Source of the DNA: Billgrantia antri | GTDB lineage: Bacteria; Pseudomonadota; Gammaproteobacteria; Pseudomonadales; Halomonadaceae | Assembly (NCBI RefSeq): GCF_019430905.1 | Contig: NZ_JAHYCA010000004.1 | Coordinates: forward strand, 1 to 64,000 | DNA length: 64,000 nt | Direction: 5' to 3' | Shown here: positions 1-7,679 of the stretch, piece after piece | How positions within the stretch are numbered: position 1 is the first letter of the stretch | How the letters are laid out: the number at the start of each line of letters is the position of its first letter | Notes under the pieces: generated by a model | Told to the model about the DNA's origin: nothing | Seen by the model: only the letters and a program-made list of their open reading frames with translations | Database searches by the model: none | Translations under genes and position numbers: made by a program

Positions 1-1
1 C

Positions 2-301
2 AAGCTGCTCGACGGTATCGCCGACAAGCTGGGCGCGGCCATCGGCGCCTCGCGTGCCGCGGTGGATGCCGGCTTCGTGCCCAACGACATGCAGGTGGGG
101 CAGACCGGCAAGATCGTCGCGCCGGAGCTCTACATCGCCGTGGGCATTTCGGGGGCGATCCAGCACCTGGCGGGGATGAAGGACTCCAAGGTGATCGTGG
201 CGATCAACAAGGACGAGGAGGCGCCTATATTCCAGGTGGCCGATTACGGCCTGGTCGGCGATCTGTTCGAGATCCTGCCGGAGCTCGAAAGTAAACTGTA
301 A
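2..301 (+). CDS. etfA: electron transfer flavoprotein alpha subunit, C-terminal part
   Basis: Partial gene entering from the left edge; about 99 residues remain. EtfA with EtfB carries electrons from acyl-CoA dehydrogenases to ETF-ubiquinone oxidoreductase. The visible part is the FAD-binding C-terminal domain: '[11 protein letters not shown]', '[20 protein letters not shown]', 'GAIQHLAGM', '[13 protein letters not shown]' and '[11 protein letters not shown]' are hallmark EtfA stretches. Its place beside two acyl-CoA dehydrogenases on the opposite strand fits a shared role in acyl-CoA oxidation. The end is a TAA followed by a strong terminator. Identification is very secure; the N-terminal half lies outside the window. 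Confidence 0.96.
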   Translation, partial: KLLDGIADKLGAAIGASRAAVDAGFVPNDMQVGQTGKIVAPELYIAVGISGAIQHLAGMKDSKVIVAINKDEEAPIFQVADYGLVGDLFEILPELESKL

Positions 302-343
302 GAAGATCGGGATCTCCCAGCTAGGCTCTTACCGCTGCCAAGC

Positions 344-371
344 AAAAGGCCCCACGCGGGGGCCTTTTTTT
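344..371 (+). terminator. rho-independent terminator after etfA
   Basis: GGCCCC (348-353) pairs with GGGGCC (359-364), flanked by AAAA on the left and a run of T on the right, so it can work in both directions. It separates etfA from the convergent acyl-CoA dehydrogenase gene. Confidence 0.9.
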
Positions 372-397
372 CATCTCGGCAAGACGTTTTGGACGTA

Positions 398-1519
398 TCA
401 GGCAGCGGTGAGTCTCTCGCTGACGAATTCGAGATGGTGATCCACGTCGCCCAGATAATGGTCGAACATCACCAAGCGCTTGGCATAGTGGGAAATGCTG
501 CATTCATCGGTCATGCCCATGGCGCCGTGGAGCTGGATGGCCTGCTCGGCAACGAAGCGCGCGGCTTCGCCGCAGTAGGCCTTGGCAGCGGCCACGCGGT
601 AGTCGCGTTCGGCGGCGGGGCGCTCGAGGCTGGTAGCGGCGAGGATCGCCATCGAGCGGGCCTGCTCCAGATTCAGGTGCATATCGACCATGCGATGCTG
701 CAATACCTGGAAGTTTGCCAGAGGCTGGCCGAACTGGCGGCGCTCCTTGAGAAACGCCAGGGTCTGGTCGCAGGCGACCTCCATGGCTCCCACCGCCTCG
801 GCGCAGAGTGCTGAGCGGCCCAGTGCCAGGGCAGCGTCGAGGGCTTCGCCGGCGTTGTCGGACAGGCAGGCATCTTGTGGCAGGATGACGCCACTGAATT
901 CGATGTCGCATGCTTCACGGCCATCCAGCGTCGGATAATCGCGATGCGTGAGGCCGTCGCTATCGATGGGCACCAGGAAAATGCCGAGCCTACCTGAGGC
1001 GAGGCGGGCGGTAACCAGCAGCGCCTCGGCCGAGGCAGCTGCCAGCACCACCTGCTTGGTGCCTTCGAGCACCCAGCCTTCGGCCCGGCGCTCGGCGCGG
1101 GTGACGATGTTGTGGGCGTCATAGCGGGCCTCGGCTTCCTGCCAGGCCAGCGCCAGCCGATGCTCACCGCTCAGCAGTGGCTCCAGCCAGCGTTCTCGTT
1201 GGGCCTCGTCCGCCAGGCTTGCCAACAACGTGCCCGGCAGTAGCAAGGCGTCCAGGTAGGGTTCGCCGATCAAGCCCTTGCCCAACGACTGCATCACGAT
1301 CATGGCATCGATGCCGTCGCCGCCCAGGCCGCCAACCGCTTCCTGGAACGGCAACTGCAGCAGGCCCAGCTCAGCGAAGGTTCGCCACAGGGAAGATGGC
1401 GCTCTGGAAGAAGTCTTCTCATCGTGCTGATCGACGTGGGGCAGTCCCTCCTGGTCGGCAATCAGGCGCTCCAGGGTGTCGGCGAGCATACGTTGCTCGT
1501 CGCTGTAGGAAAAATCCAT
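398..1519 (-). CDS. acyl-CoA dehydrogenase, small subunit type (PimD-like)
   Basis: 373-residue acyl-CoA dehydrogenase family flavoenzyme, which introduces a 2,3-double bond into an acyl-CoA and passes electrons to ETF. N-terminal helical domain begins 'MDFSYSDEQRMLADTLERLI'; the C-terminal domain has 'FLKERRQFGQPLANFQVLQH' and 'QLHGAMGMTDECSISHYAKR', typical of the small subunit of heteromeric enzymes such as pimeloyl-CoA dehydrogenase. ATG is preceded by AAGGAG. It starts 9 bases after the neighbouring large-subunit gene, the last gene of the operon. The pairing suggests an alpha2-beta2 enzyme; the substrate cannot be read from the sequence. Confidence 0.9.
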   Translation of the reverse strand: MDFSYSDEQRMLADTLERLIADQEGLPHVDQHDEKTSSRAPSSLWRTFAELGLLQLPFQEAVGGLGGDGIDAMIVMQSLGKGLIGEPYLDALLLPGTLLASLADEAQRERWLEPLLSGEHRLALAWQEAEARYDAHNIVTRAERRAEGWVLEGTKQVVLAAASAEALLVTARLASGRLGIFLVPIDSDGLTHRDYPTLDGREACDIEFSGVILPQDACLSDNAGEALDAALALGRSALCAEAVGAMEVACDQTLAFLKERRQFGQPLANFQVLQHRMVDMHLNLEQARSMAILAATSLERPAAERDYRVAAAKAYCGEAARFVAEQAIQLHGAMGMTDECSISHYAKRLVMFDHYLGDVDHHLEFVSERLTAA

Positions 1520-1528
1520 GTGGGCTCC

Positions 1529-2722
1529 TTACATGCCGAGCAGGGTCTTGGCGGCGATGCTTTTCTGGATCTCGTTGCTGCCGCCGTAGATCGAGAGCTT
1601 GCGCCGATTGAGATACTGGACGCCGACGGCGGCATTTTCGGCCTGCTCGGCATCGAGCTGCGCGTCGCCGTAGAGAAACTCCGGAAAGAACGGCAGCGCA
1701 GCCGGACCCAGCGCGCGGCGGGTCAGCTCGCTGAGCTCCTGGCGCAGCTCCGAGCCGCGCACCTTGAGCAGTGAGCTCTCGGCGCCTGGGGCGCCGCCGT
1801 CGCGTGCGGCAGCGAGCACCCGTAAGTGCGTGACTTCCAGCGCCATCAGCTCGAGCTCCGCCTTGACCACGCGGTGGCGGAAGCTGGGCAGTTCGAGCAG
1901 TGGCCGGCCGCGATGTCGAGCGCGACCGGCCACCGACTTGAGATGACGCAGCGCCTGCTTGGCGTGGCCAAGGCCGGTGATGCCGGTGCGCTCGTGGGTA
2001 AGCAGGAACTTGGCGCAGGTCCAGCCCTGGCCCTCCTCGCCGACACGGTTGGCGACCGGTACACGCACCTCGTCGAGGAATACCTCGTTGACCTCGTGAG
2101 CCCCGTCGAGCGTGATGATGGGCCTAACGCTAAGCCCTGGGCTTTGCATGTCGATCAACAGGAAGCTGATGCCGGCCTGCTTCTTTGCCTCGGGGTCGGT
2201 ACGCACCAGGCAGAACATCATGTTGGCGTGCTGGCCAAGGGTGGTCCACGTCTTCTGACCGCTGACCACGTATTCATCGCCATCGCGCACGGCCCGGGTG
2301 CGCAGGCTGGCCAGGTCGGAGCCGGCACCGGGTTCGGAGTAGCCCTGGCACCACCAGTCGTGGTTGGCGAGGATGCGCGGCAGATAGTGGCTCTGCTGGT
2401 CCTGGTTGCCGAACTTCATGATCACAGGCGCGACCATGCTGACACCGAAGGGTACGATGGTCGGCGCATGAGCCGCGGCGCACTCCTCATCGAAGATGTG
2501 TCGCTCCACCGGGCCCCAGCCTGGGCCGCCATGCTCCTTGGGCCAGTTGGCACCGAGCCAGCCGCGCTCGCTCAGGAGGTTTTGCCAGCGCACATGATCA
2601 TCGGCGGAAAGCCGGCGGCCTAGTCGCACTTTTTCGCGAATGTCGACGGGTAGCTCGGTGGCCAGGAAATCACTGACTTCCTGGCGAAATGTTTTCTCAT
2701 CGGGAGAGAAATCAAGATTCAC
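1529..2722 (-). CDS. acyl-CoA dehydrogenase, large subunit type (PimC-like)
   Basis: 397-residue acyl-CoA dehydrogenase. Motifs include 'GYSEPGAGSDLASLRTRA' (FAD/substrate region), 'GQKTWTTLGQHA', 'FLLTHERTGI' and C-terminal 'IYGGSNEIQKSIAAKTLLGM'. The usual C-terminal catalytic Glu (YEG) is Gly here (YGG), as in families that use a Glu in the 'HER' position instead. The start is a GTG at 2722 with GGGAGGA upstream, giving 'VNLDFSPDEKTF'; this GTG overlaps the upstream stop by 4 bases (GTGA), implying translational coupling. An upstream in-frame extension reads as out-of-family sequence and was not used. Likely forms a heteromer with the next gene. Confidence 0.9.
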   Translation of the reverse strand: MNLDFSPDEKTFRQEVSDFLATELPVDIREKVRLGRRLSADDHVRWQNLLSERGWLGANWPKEHGGPGWGPVERHIFDEECAAAHAPTIVPFGVSMVAPVIMKFGNQDQQSHYLPRILANHDWWCQGYSEPGAGSDLASLRTRAVRDGDEYVVSGQKTWTTLGQHANMMFCLVRTDPEAKKQAGISFLLIDMQSPGLSVRPIITLDGAHEVNEVFLDEVRVPVANRVGEEGQGWTCAKFLLTHERTGITGLGHAKQALRHLKSVAGRARHRGRPLLELPSFRHRVVKAELELMALEVTHLRVLAAARDGGAPGAESSLLKVRGSELRQELSELTRRALGPAALPFFPEFLYGDAQLDAEQAENAAVGVQYLNRRKLSIYGGSNEIQKSIAAKTLLGM

Positions 2723-4140
2723 GAGGCGTGTCCTCCCAGAGTGGCTTGGCGGTGGGGGCCGCCCAGGTGGCGCGGATAGTCGAGCGCCTCGATGGCGAGC
2801 AGGTCGATATCGCTGTCGCGGTAGGCCCAACCGCGGCTTGCCAGCATCAGGCTGGCCGCATCCATCGCCGCATGCGGGTTGGGTCGATCGTCGCGGACCG
2901 CCTTGTCCAGTGCCGCCAGCAGGCTGCCCCGACGGCTCACCACGACCCCTTGGCGAAGCGCCTTCAGTGCATTGGCGACGGCCTGCTGCTCGTCGGGGCC
3001 GGCGCTCAGGGTGACCAGCTCCGCCATGCCTTGCTGTTCAGGCACGATCAGTGCCATAGCGCTGTCGATGGCGTCGAGGTCTTCGGCTTCGCTGGGCGAT
3101 AGCAAGGCGATGCGCAGGCAGTGCGCCGGGCACGCCATATCGACACCGGGAGCGACGAGGCAGGCTTGTGTGTCGTCATCGGGACGGTCACTCAGTTCGA
3201 ACCCGGCGCGGTCGGCCTTGGCTTTTAGACGTGGGAAGAGGTGATGCTCGCCGAGCAGGGCGATGCGAGTCACCGCGGGTGCCTCGCCGGCATCGGGGAC
3301 CTTGTGAGGCGCGCGAGCGGCGAAGAAGGCGTGGATCAGCCCGGCACGCTGGGGGGAGTCCATGCATTCAAGAAACAGTTCGCGCTCGCGGCGCAGTCCT
3401 TCGGCCAGGTTGCCTTCGCTGCTGGCCGCGATGGCATCGACACAGCGGAAGGGGGAGAAGAGGTCGGGAACCTCGGCTTCGAGCCTGGCCCGGATGCGCT
3501 CGATGGCCTGGGGGGCCGCTGCCGGGGGTGGGAGCTCGCCCGTGATACGCGCTGCTCGCCTGCCGTCGATCACGTCGCGTGCCGCTGCTAGCCCAGCCTC
3601 GAGCGGGCTGTCGTGCTCCAGCACGGCATCGACGATTCCGAGTTCAAGGGCCTCTCCGGCCGAGGCGAAGCGACCGCTGGTGATCAGGTCCAGTGCCGCC
3701 TCGATACCGGTCAGGCGTGGCAGGCGCTGAGTCCCGCCGGCACCGGGCAACAGGCCCAGCTTGACCTCGGGCAGACCGACCTGGGTGCCTGGCAATGCCA
3801 CGCGTAACTGGCAGCCCAGCGCTACTTCGAGCCCGCCACCGAGTGCCGTACCGTGAAGGGCGGCGACGATGGGCTTGGTGCTGGACTCGAGGCAAGCAAT
3901 CACCTCGGGCAGGATCGGTGCCTGAGGCGGCTTGCCGAATTCACGGATATCGGCACCGGCGATGAAGGTGCGGCCGCGAGCAACCAGCACCAGCACCTGA
4001 GCTTCGGGGTCACCATTGCCCTGGACGACGGCATCCATCAGGCCTTGGCGAACGGCCTGCCCGAGGGCATTGACCGGTGGGTTGTCGATGGTAATGACAC
4101 CGATGCCATCCTTGCAGTGATAGGTCACGGGGCTGGTCAT
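2719..4140 (-). CDS. enoyl-CoA hydratase fused to a degenerate 3-hydroxyacyl-CoA dehydrogenase (shortened FadB-like)
   Basis: 473 residues. Residues about 1-200 are a crotonase domain: oxyanion-hole stretch 'FIAGADIREFG', Glu105 in 'GGGLEVALGC' and Glu125 in 'GLPEVKLGLLPGAGGTQRL', both catalytic glutamates present 20 residues apart as in FadB. The C-terminal part keeps FadB-like landmarks ('LFLECMDSPQRAGLIHAFFA', then 'LDYPRHLGGPHRQ' near the end) but is about 230 residues shorter than FadB/PimF. At the expected Rossmann strand it reads 'RIALLGEHHLFPRLKAKA', without the glycine-rich NAD motif. Hydratase activity is well supported; dehydrogenase activity is doubtful. ATG 4140; lies 8 bases after the permease gene. 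Confidence 0.85.
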   Translation of the reverse strand: MTSPVTYHCKDGIGVITIDNPPVNALGQAVRQGLMDAVVQGNGDPEAQVLVLVARGRTFIAGADIREFGKPPQAPILPEVIACLESSTKPIVAALHGTALGGGLEVALGCQLRVALPGTQVGLPEVKLGLLPGAGGTQRLPRLTGIEAALDLITSGRFASAGEALELGIVDAVLEHDSPLEAGLAAARDVIDGRRAARITGELPPPAAAPQAIERIRARLEAEVPDLFSPFRCVDAIAASSEGNLAEGLRRERELFLECMDSPQRAGLIHAFFAARAPHKVPDAGEAPAVTRIALLGEHHLFPRLKAKADRAGFELSDRPDDDTQACLVAPGVDMACPAHCLRIALLSPSEAEDLDAIDSAMALIVPEQQGMAELVTLSAGPDEQQAVANALKALRQGVVVSRRGSLLAALDKAVRDDRPNPHAAMDAASLMLASRGWAYRDSDIDLLAIEALDYPRHLGGPHRQATLGGHAS

Positions 4141-4148
4141 GCAATACC

Positions 4149-6173
4149 TCATGAATCGATGGGGGGCGTCAGGCGCGTCTCTCGCTGCCCTGCCTGTCGC
4201 TGACTCCAGCGTGAAATGACGACGGCTGGGACCAGTGCGGCGAGCGCGAAGGTGAACAGTTCTAGCTGGCTCAGCGGCACCATGCCGCCGCCGGGCAGTG
4301 CGAGCATGAGGCCAGCCAGCAACACCAGCGGCCGAGCCACGCACTCCGAGACCATGCCCATGCCGAGGCGGCCCACGCCGATCAGATAGCCCTGCATCGC
4401 CGAGGCGAACAGCACGATGCCCACCAGCGCCTGGACGAACACGAGGCCGATCTGCAGCGGCTCGCCCTGCATGATCAATGCCGGGTTGAGCACGAACAGG
4501 AACGGGATGAAGTAGATCACGCTGCCCAGGCGCATTGCCTGCAGGCCGGTGGACATGGGTCGTGCTCCGGCCACGGTGGCGGCGGCGAAGGCGCCGAGCG
4601 CGACGGGTGGGGTGATGAAGCTGAGCATACCCCAATAGAGAATGAACATGTGCACCGCCATGGGGTCGAGCCCACCACCTTGGATCAGGGCCGGCGCGAG
4701 TGCCACGGCCAGAAATATATAGGCAGCGGTGACGGTCATGCCGATGCCGAGCACGAAACTGGTCAGGGCTCCCATGATCAACAGCAGCGGCACATTGCCT
4801 CCGGCAATATGAATGAAGTCGTTGGCAATGGTGCCGGAGAGCCCGGTCATCGACAGGGCACCGACCAGCATGCCGACGCCGGCCAGAATGGCGATCAGCT
4901 CTGCGAACAGCTTGGCCGCCGAGGAGAGCGACTCGCCCAGTTCGCGTAGCCCCCAGCGGTTGCGGGGGGAGAACTGATTGAGTACGAGCAGCAGCGCGGT
5001 GGCGTAGAAAGGTGCCACCGCCTCGCGCTGCATGATCAACAGCATCCACACCAGCAGCGCGAAGACGAAGATGAAGTACCAGCCCTGCTTGAGGGTCTGC
5101 CACAGGGAAGGAAGCTCCTCGGCGGGCAGGCCCTTGATGTCGTGGCGCGCGGCATAGGCATCGATCTGAATGAACAGGCCGAGGAAATAGAGTATCGAGG
5201 GGATGACGGCAGCCAATGCCACGGCGGCGTAGGGTACGTCGAGGAACATCGCCATGACGAAGGCAGTGGCCCCCATCACCGGCGGCATCAATACCCCGCC
5301 GGTGGAGGCGCAGGCTTCCACGCCGCCGGAAAAAGAGCGCCCCATGCCGATGCGACGCATGGCGGGAATCGACAGCACACCGGTGGTCAGTACATTACTG
5401 ATCACGCTGCCGCTCATCGAGCCCATCAGGCCGCTCGAGAAGATGGAGACCTTGGCGGGGCCGCCACGTACGTGTCCCAGCAGGGCGAAGGCCAGGTCGA
5501 TGAAAAACTTGCCGCCCCCGCTTTTCTGCAGCACCACGCCGAAGACCAGGAAACCGATGACCAGGCCGGCAAAGGCCTGCAGCGGTACCCCCATGATGCT
5601 TTCGGTACTCATGGTGTGGTACATGGCGGTCTCCTCCAGGGTGGAGGGGAACGCCTGTATTGGCCCGGGCACGATATCCGCGACCAAGGGGTAGAGCGAG
5701 AATGTCGCGGCGATCACGGCGATGGGCCAGCCTCCGGCGCGACGAGCGGCTTCGATGATCAGCAACCACCACGCATAGCTGGCGATGATCGCGGTATCGG
5801 GAGCGGCGAAAGCCCAGCCACGCTCGAGAATCGACTCGGCGTGATAGACGAAATAACCACCGACGACCAGCGTCACTAGGCTCAACGCATAGTCATACCA
5901 CGGTACCGGACGATACTGCAGTGACGACTTGACGGGCCACAATAGATAGACCAGTGGCAGCAGCAGGGCCACCACGGCATAGTAAAACTGCGTTTCCAGC
6001 CCGGTGACGATGCGAAGCCAGCCCAGGTTGAACAGATAGTCCAAGGTCATCAGCATCAGCACCACCGTCACGGCGCCTGGGATCCAGCGCAGGGCGGTAG
6101 GCAACGGGCGGACGTGAGTGACCTTTTCCTTGAGCTGGCGGGGCGACTCGGGGGGGGATGAAGCGGTGGTCAT
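4149..6173 (-). CDS. TRAP transporter permease, fused DctQ-DctM type (TAXI system)
   Basis: About 674-residue integral membrane protein with many hydrophobic segments along its length. It matches the fused small-plus-large permease of TAXI TRAP transporters, which use a sodium or proton gradient to import organic acids. Characteristic stretches: 'GGGKFFIDLAFALLGHVRGG', 'SGLMGSMSGSVISNVLTTG', 'GGVEACASTGGVLMPPVMGA', 'GMLSFITPPVALGAFAAA'. The start at 6173 (MTTASSPPES) is preferred; an in-frame GTG at 6206 is possible. It lies 65 bases after the TAXI binding-protein gene, with which it forms one transporter. Confidence 0.93.
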   Translation of the reverse strand: MTTASSPPESPRQLKEKVTHVRPLPTALRWIPGAVTVVLMLMTLDYLFNLGWLRIVTGLETQFYYAVVALLLPLVYLLWPVKSSLQYRPVPWYDYALSLVTLVVGGYFVYHAESILERGWAFAAPDTAIIASYAWWLLIIEAARRAGGWPIAVIAATFSLYPLVADIVPGPIQAFPSTLEETAMYHTMSTESIMGVPLQAFAGLVIGFLVFGVVLQKSGGGKFFIDLAFALLGHVRGGPAKVSIFSSGLMGSMSGSVISNVLTTGVLSIPAMRRIGMGRSFSGGVEACASTGGVLMPPVMGATAFVMAMFLDVPYAAVALAAVIPSILYFLGLFIQIDAYAARHDIKGLPAEELPSLWQTLKQGWYFIFVFALLVWMLLIMQREAVAPFYATALLLVLNQFSPRNRWGLRELGESLSSAAKLFAELIAILAGVGMLVGALSMTGLSGTIANDFIHIAGGNVPLLLIMGALTSFVLGIGMTVTAAYIFLAVALAPALIQGGGLDPMAVHMFILYWGMLSFITPPVALGAFAAATVAGARPMSTGLQAMRLGSVIYFIPFLFVLNPALIMQGEPLQIGLVFVQALVGIVLFASAMQGYLIGVGRLGMGMVSECVARPLVLLAGLMLALPGGGMVPLSQLELFTFALAALVPAVVISRWSQRQAGQRETRLTPPIDS

Positions 6174-6238
6174 GGCGGCGTCCGTTAATCGGGAAAGGGG
6201 CGGCACGGCCGCCCCAGGGTCAGGCTCTCAACGGGATC

Positions 6239-7399
6239 TCATTCGAAGACCGGATCGAACCCGGCGTCGGAAAGCGCCTTTGCGCGGGCCTGCATCCAGG
6301 CGTCGCGGAACTCATCTTCTTCGGATGGGGCGTCCTCGAGGAAGGCGTTCCAAGTCTCCAGCAGCAACTGCTGACGCTCGACCAGCGAATCCTGATGAGC
6401 CTGCATCTCGTCGGTCCATTCGCCGATCTCCTTGTAGTACTCGACCACGGCATCATGGAAGGGCAGGACCCAGGTCAGATCCTGATGTTCGAAGGCATAA
6501 CCCACGGCACCGGGTGCGGCATCCTTATAGTCGTCGTAGTTGTCTTGCAGCGCCTTGATCAGACCGTAGGCAACCTCGTCGTCGAGATCCTGGTTGGCCA
6601 CCACGATCGGGTAGGGATAGCTCGCGCTGGGCACGGGATTGTCCGTGCTGATATCCCCCGCACCGGCAGTCACTTCATGGGGTTGGAAGTACGGCGCGAT
6701 CGCCAGCATGCGCTCCCATCCCTCGGCGTCATCGGGATCGAGTACCGGCCAGCTGATGCCGCGCGGGCTGCTGGCGAGCTGCTGGGCTGGCGGTGTCACG
6801 GTAGTGGTGAAGGAGGCGTCTACATCGCCGGCAATGATGCCGTCGAAAGAACGTGCATAGCCCGGGTAGTCGACGCGTTCGACGTCGTCCCAGGTCAGGC
6901 CGCCGAACGCCAGGTAGGCCTCGGTCCCTTTGTTCAAGGCGTCGTCGCCGCGGATGTAGGCGATGCGCTTGCCAGCGAGGTCCGCCGGGGTTTCCAAGTC
7001 CAGATCACCCGCCACGGCCAGTGACAAACCGAACGAGGCGGTGGAGGTGGTGATAACGCGGATCGGCTGCGGGCCCCAGTCGCGATCGGCGAACATCAGC
7101 ACACCCTCGGCACCGTAGTAACTGGCGATACCGCAGGCACACAGGTCGACCCGGCCCTGCTTGAGGGGCGTCATGCGTGACACGTCGTTGTCGCCAGGAA
7201 GAACGCGTACAGAGGTTCCGTAATGGTTCTGGAGCATGTTGCCGATGGCGACGGCTTGGGCATAGCCGCTGGAGTTGGTGCCGTAGGCCGTCCAGGCCAT
7301 GGTGCCGGGAAGCTCGACCTCAGCGGCCTGGACCATGCTGGCAGAGAGCAGCGAGAAGGGCAGTGAGGCGAGAACGATAGAGCGAGACAGCGGGCGCAT
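6239..7399 (-). CDS. TAXI family TRAP transporter solute-binding protein
   Basis: 386 residues. Signal peptide 'MRPLSRSIVLASLPFSLLSA' with likely cleavage after 'VQA'. The mature start 'WTAYGTNSSGYAQAVAIGNM' is the standard opening of TAXI proteins; 'LPGDNDVSRMTPLKQGRVDL' follows. It captures a substrate in the periplasm and hands it to the fused permease encoded next. Start ATG 7399 has AGGAGC upstream. First gene of the catabolic operon, so the substrate is probably an organic acid broken down through acyl-CoA intermediates; identity unknown. Confidence 0.93.
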   Translation of the reverse strand: MRPLSRSIVLASLPFSLLSASMVQAAEVELPGTMAWTAYGTNSSGYAQAVAIGNMLQNHYGTSVRVLPGDNDVSRMTPLKQGRVDLCACGIASYYGAEGVLMFADRDWGPQPIRVITTSTASFGLSLAVAGDLDLETPADLAGKRIAYIRGDDALNKGTEAYLAFGGLTWDDVERVDYPGYARSFDGIIAGDVDASFTTTVTPPAQQLASSPRGISWPVLDPDDAEGWERMLAIAPYFQPHEVTAGAGDISTDNPVPSASYPYPIVVANQDLDDEVAYGLIKALQDNYDDYKDAAPGAVGYAFEHQDLTWVLPFHDAVVEYYKEIGEWTDEMQAHQDSLVERQQLLLETWNAFLEDAPSEEDEFRDAWMQARAKALSDAGFDPVFE

Positions 7400-7528
7400 A
7401 GGAAGCTCCTGTGCTGTTGAAGTGGTTGTTGTTTTGCTATGCGGTATTTGATTCCGAAATCTGTGATCGATACTAGGAAGGCGCTGCGTCGGTGTCAACG
7501 CATGCCAGGTAAAGAGCTTTCCTGATAC

Positions 7529-7555
7529 TTTCGCTAGGCGAAACGTGACGTTTCG
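7529..7555. promoter_or_regulatory. two overlapping inverted repeats, candidate operator
   Basis: TTTCGC (7529-7534), TAG, GCGAAA (7538-7543) is a perfect dyad. It overlaps a second perfect dyad, CGAAACG (7539-7545), TGA, CGTTTCG (7549-7555). They lie 130-156 bases upstream of the TAXI binding-protein start, in the 280-base space before this operon. Three alternating half-sites suggest a regulator site. The regulator is unknown. Confidence 0.5.
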
Positions 7556-7679
7556 GGAAGACAAGAATGTCGAAAAAATAAGGGCTTGCCCGAGCCGCCC
7601 AGGGTGCGCTGAGGCGAGGTGGTCGACCAAAGTATAGGGCCGTGCCGTTCGAGTGAGGGCCCCTCTCATGCCTGGTGCG

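Noticed and set aside
1826..2623. Long open frame antisense to the large acyl-CoA dehydrogenase gene (265 codons).
   Set aside because: Shadow of a real gene; composition is what GC-rich codon bias gives on the opposite strand.
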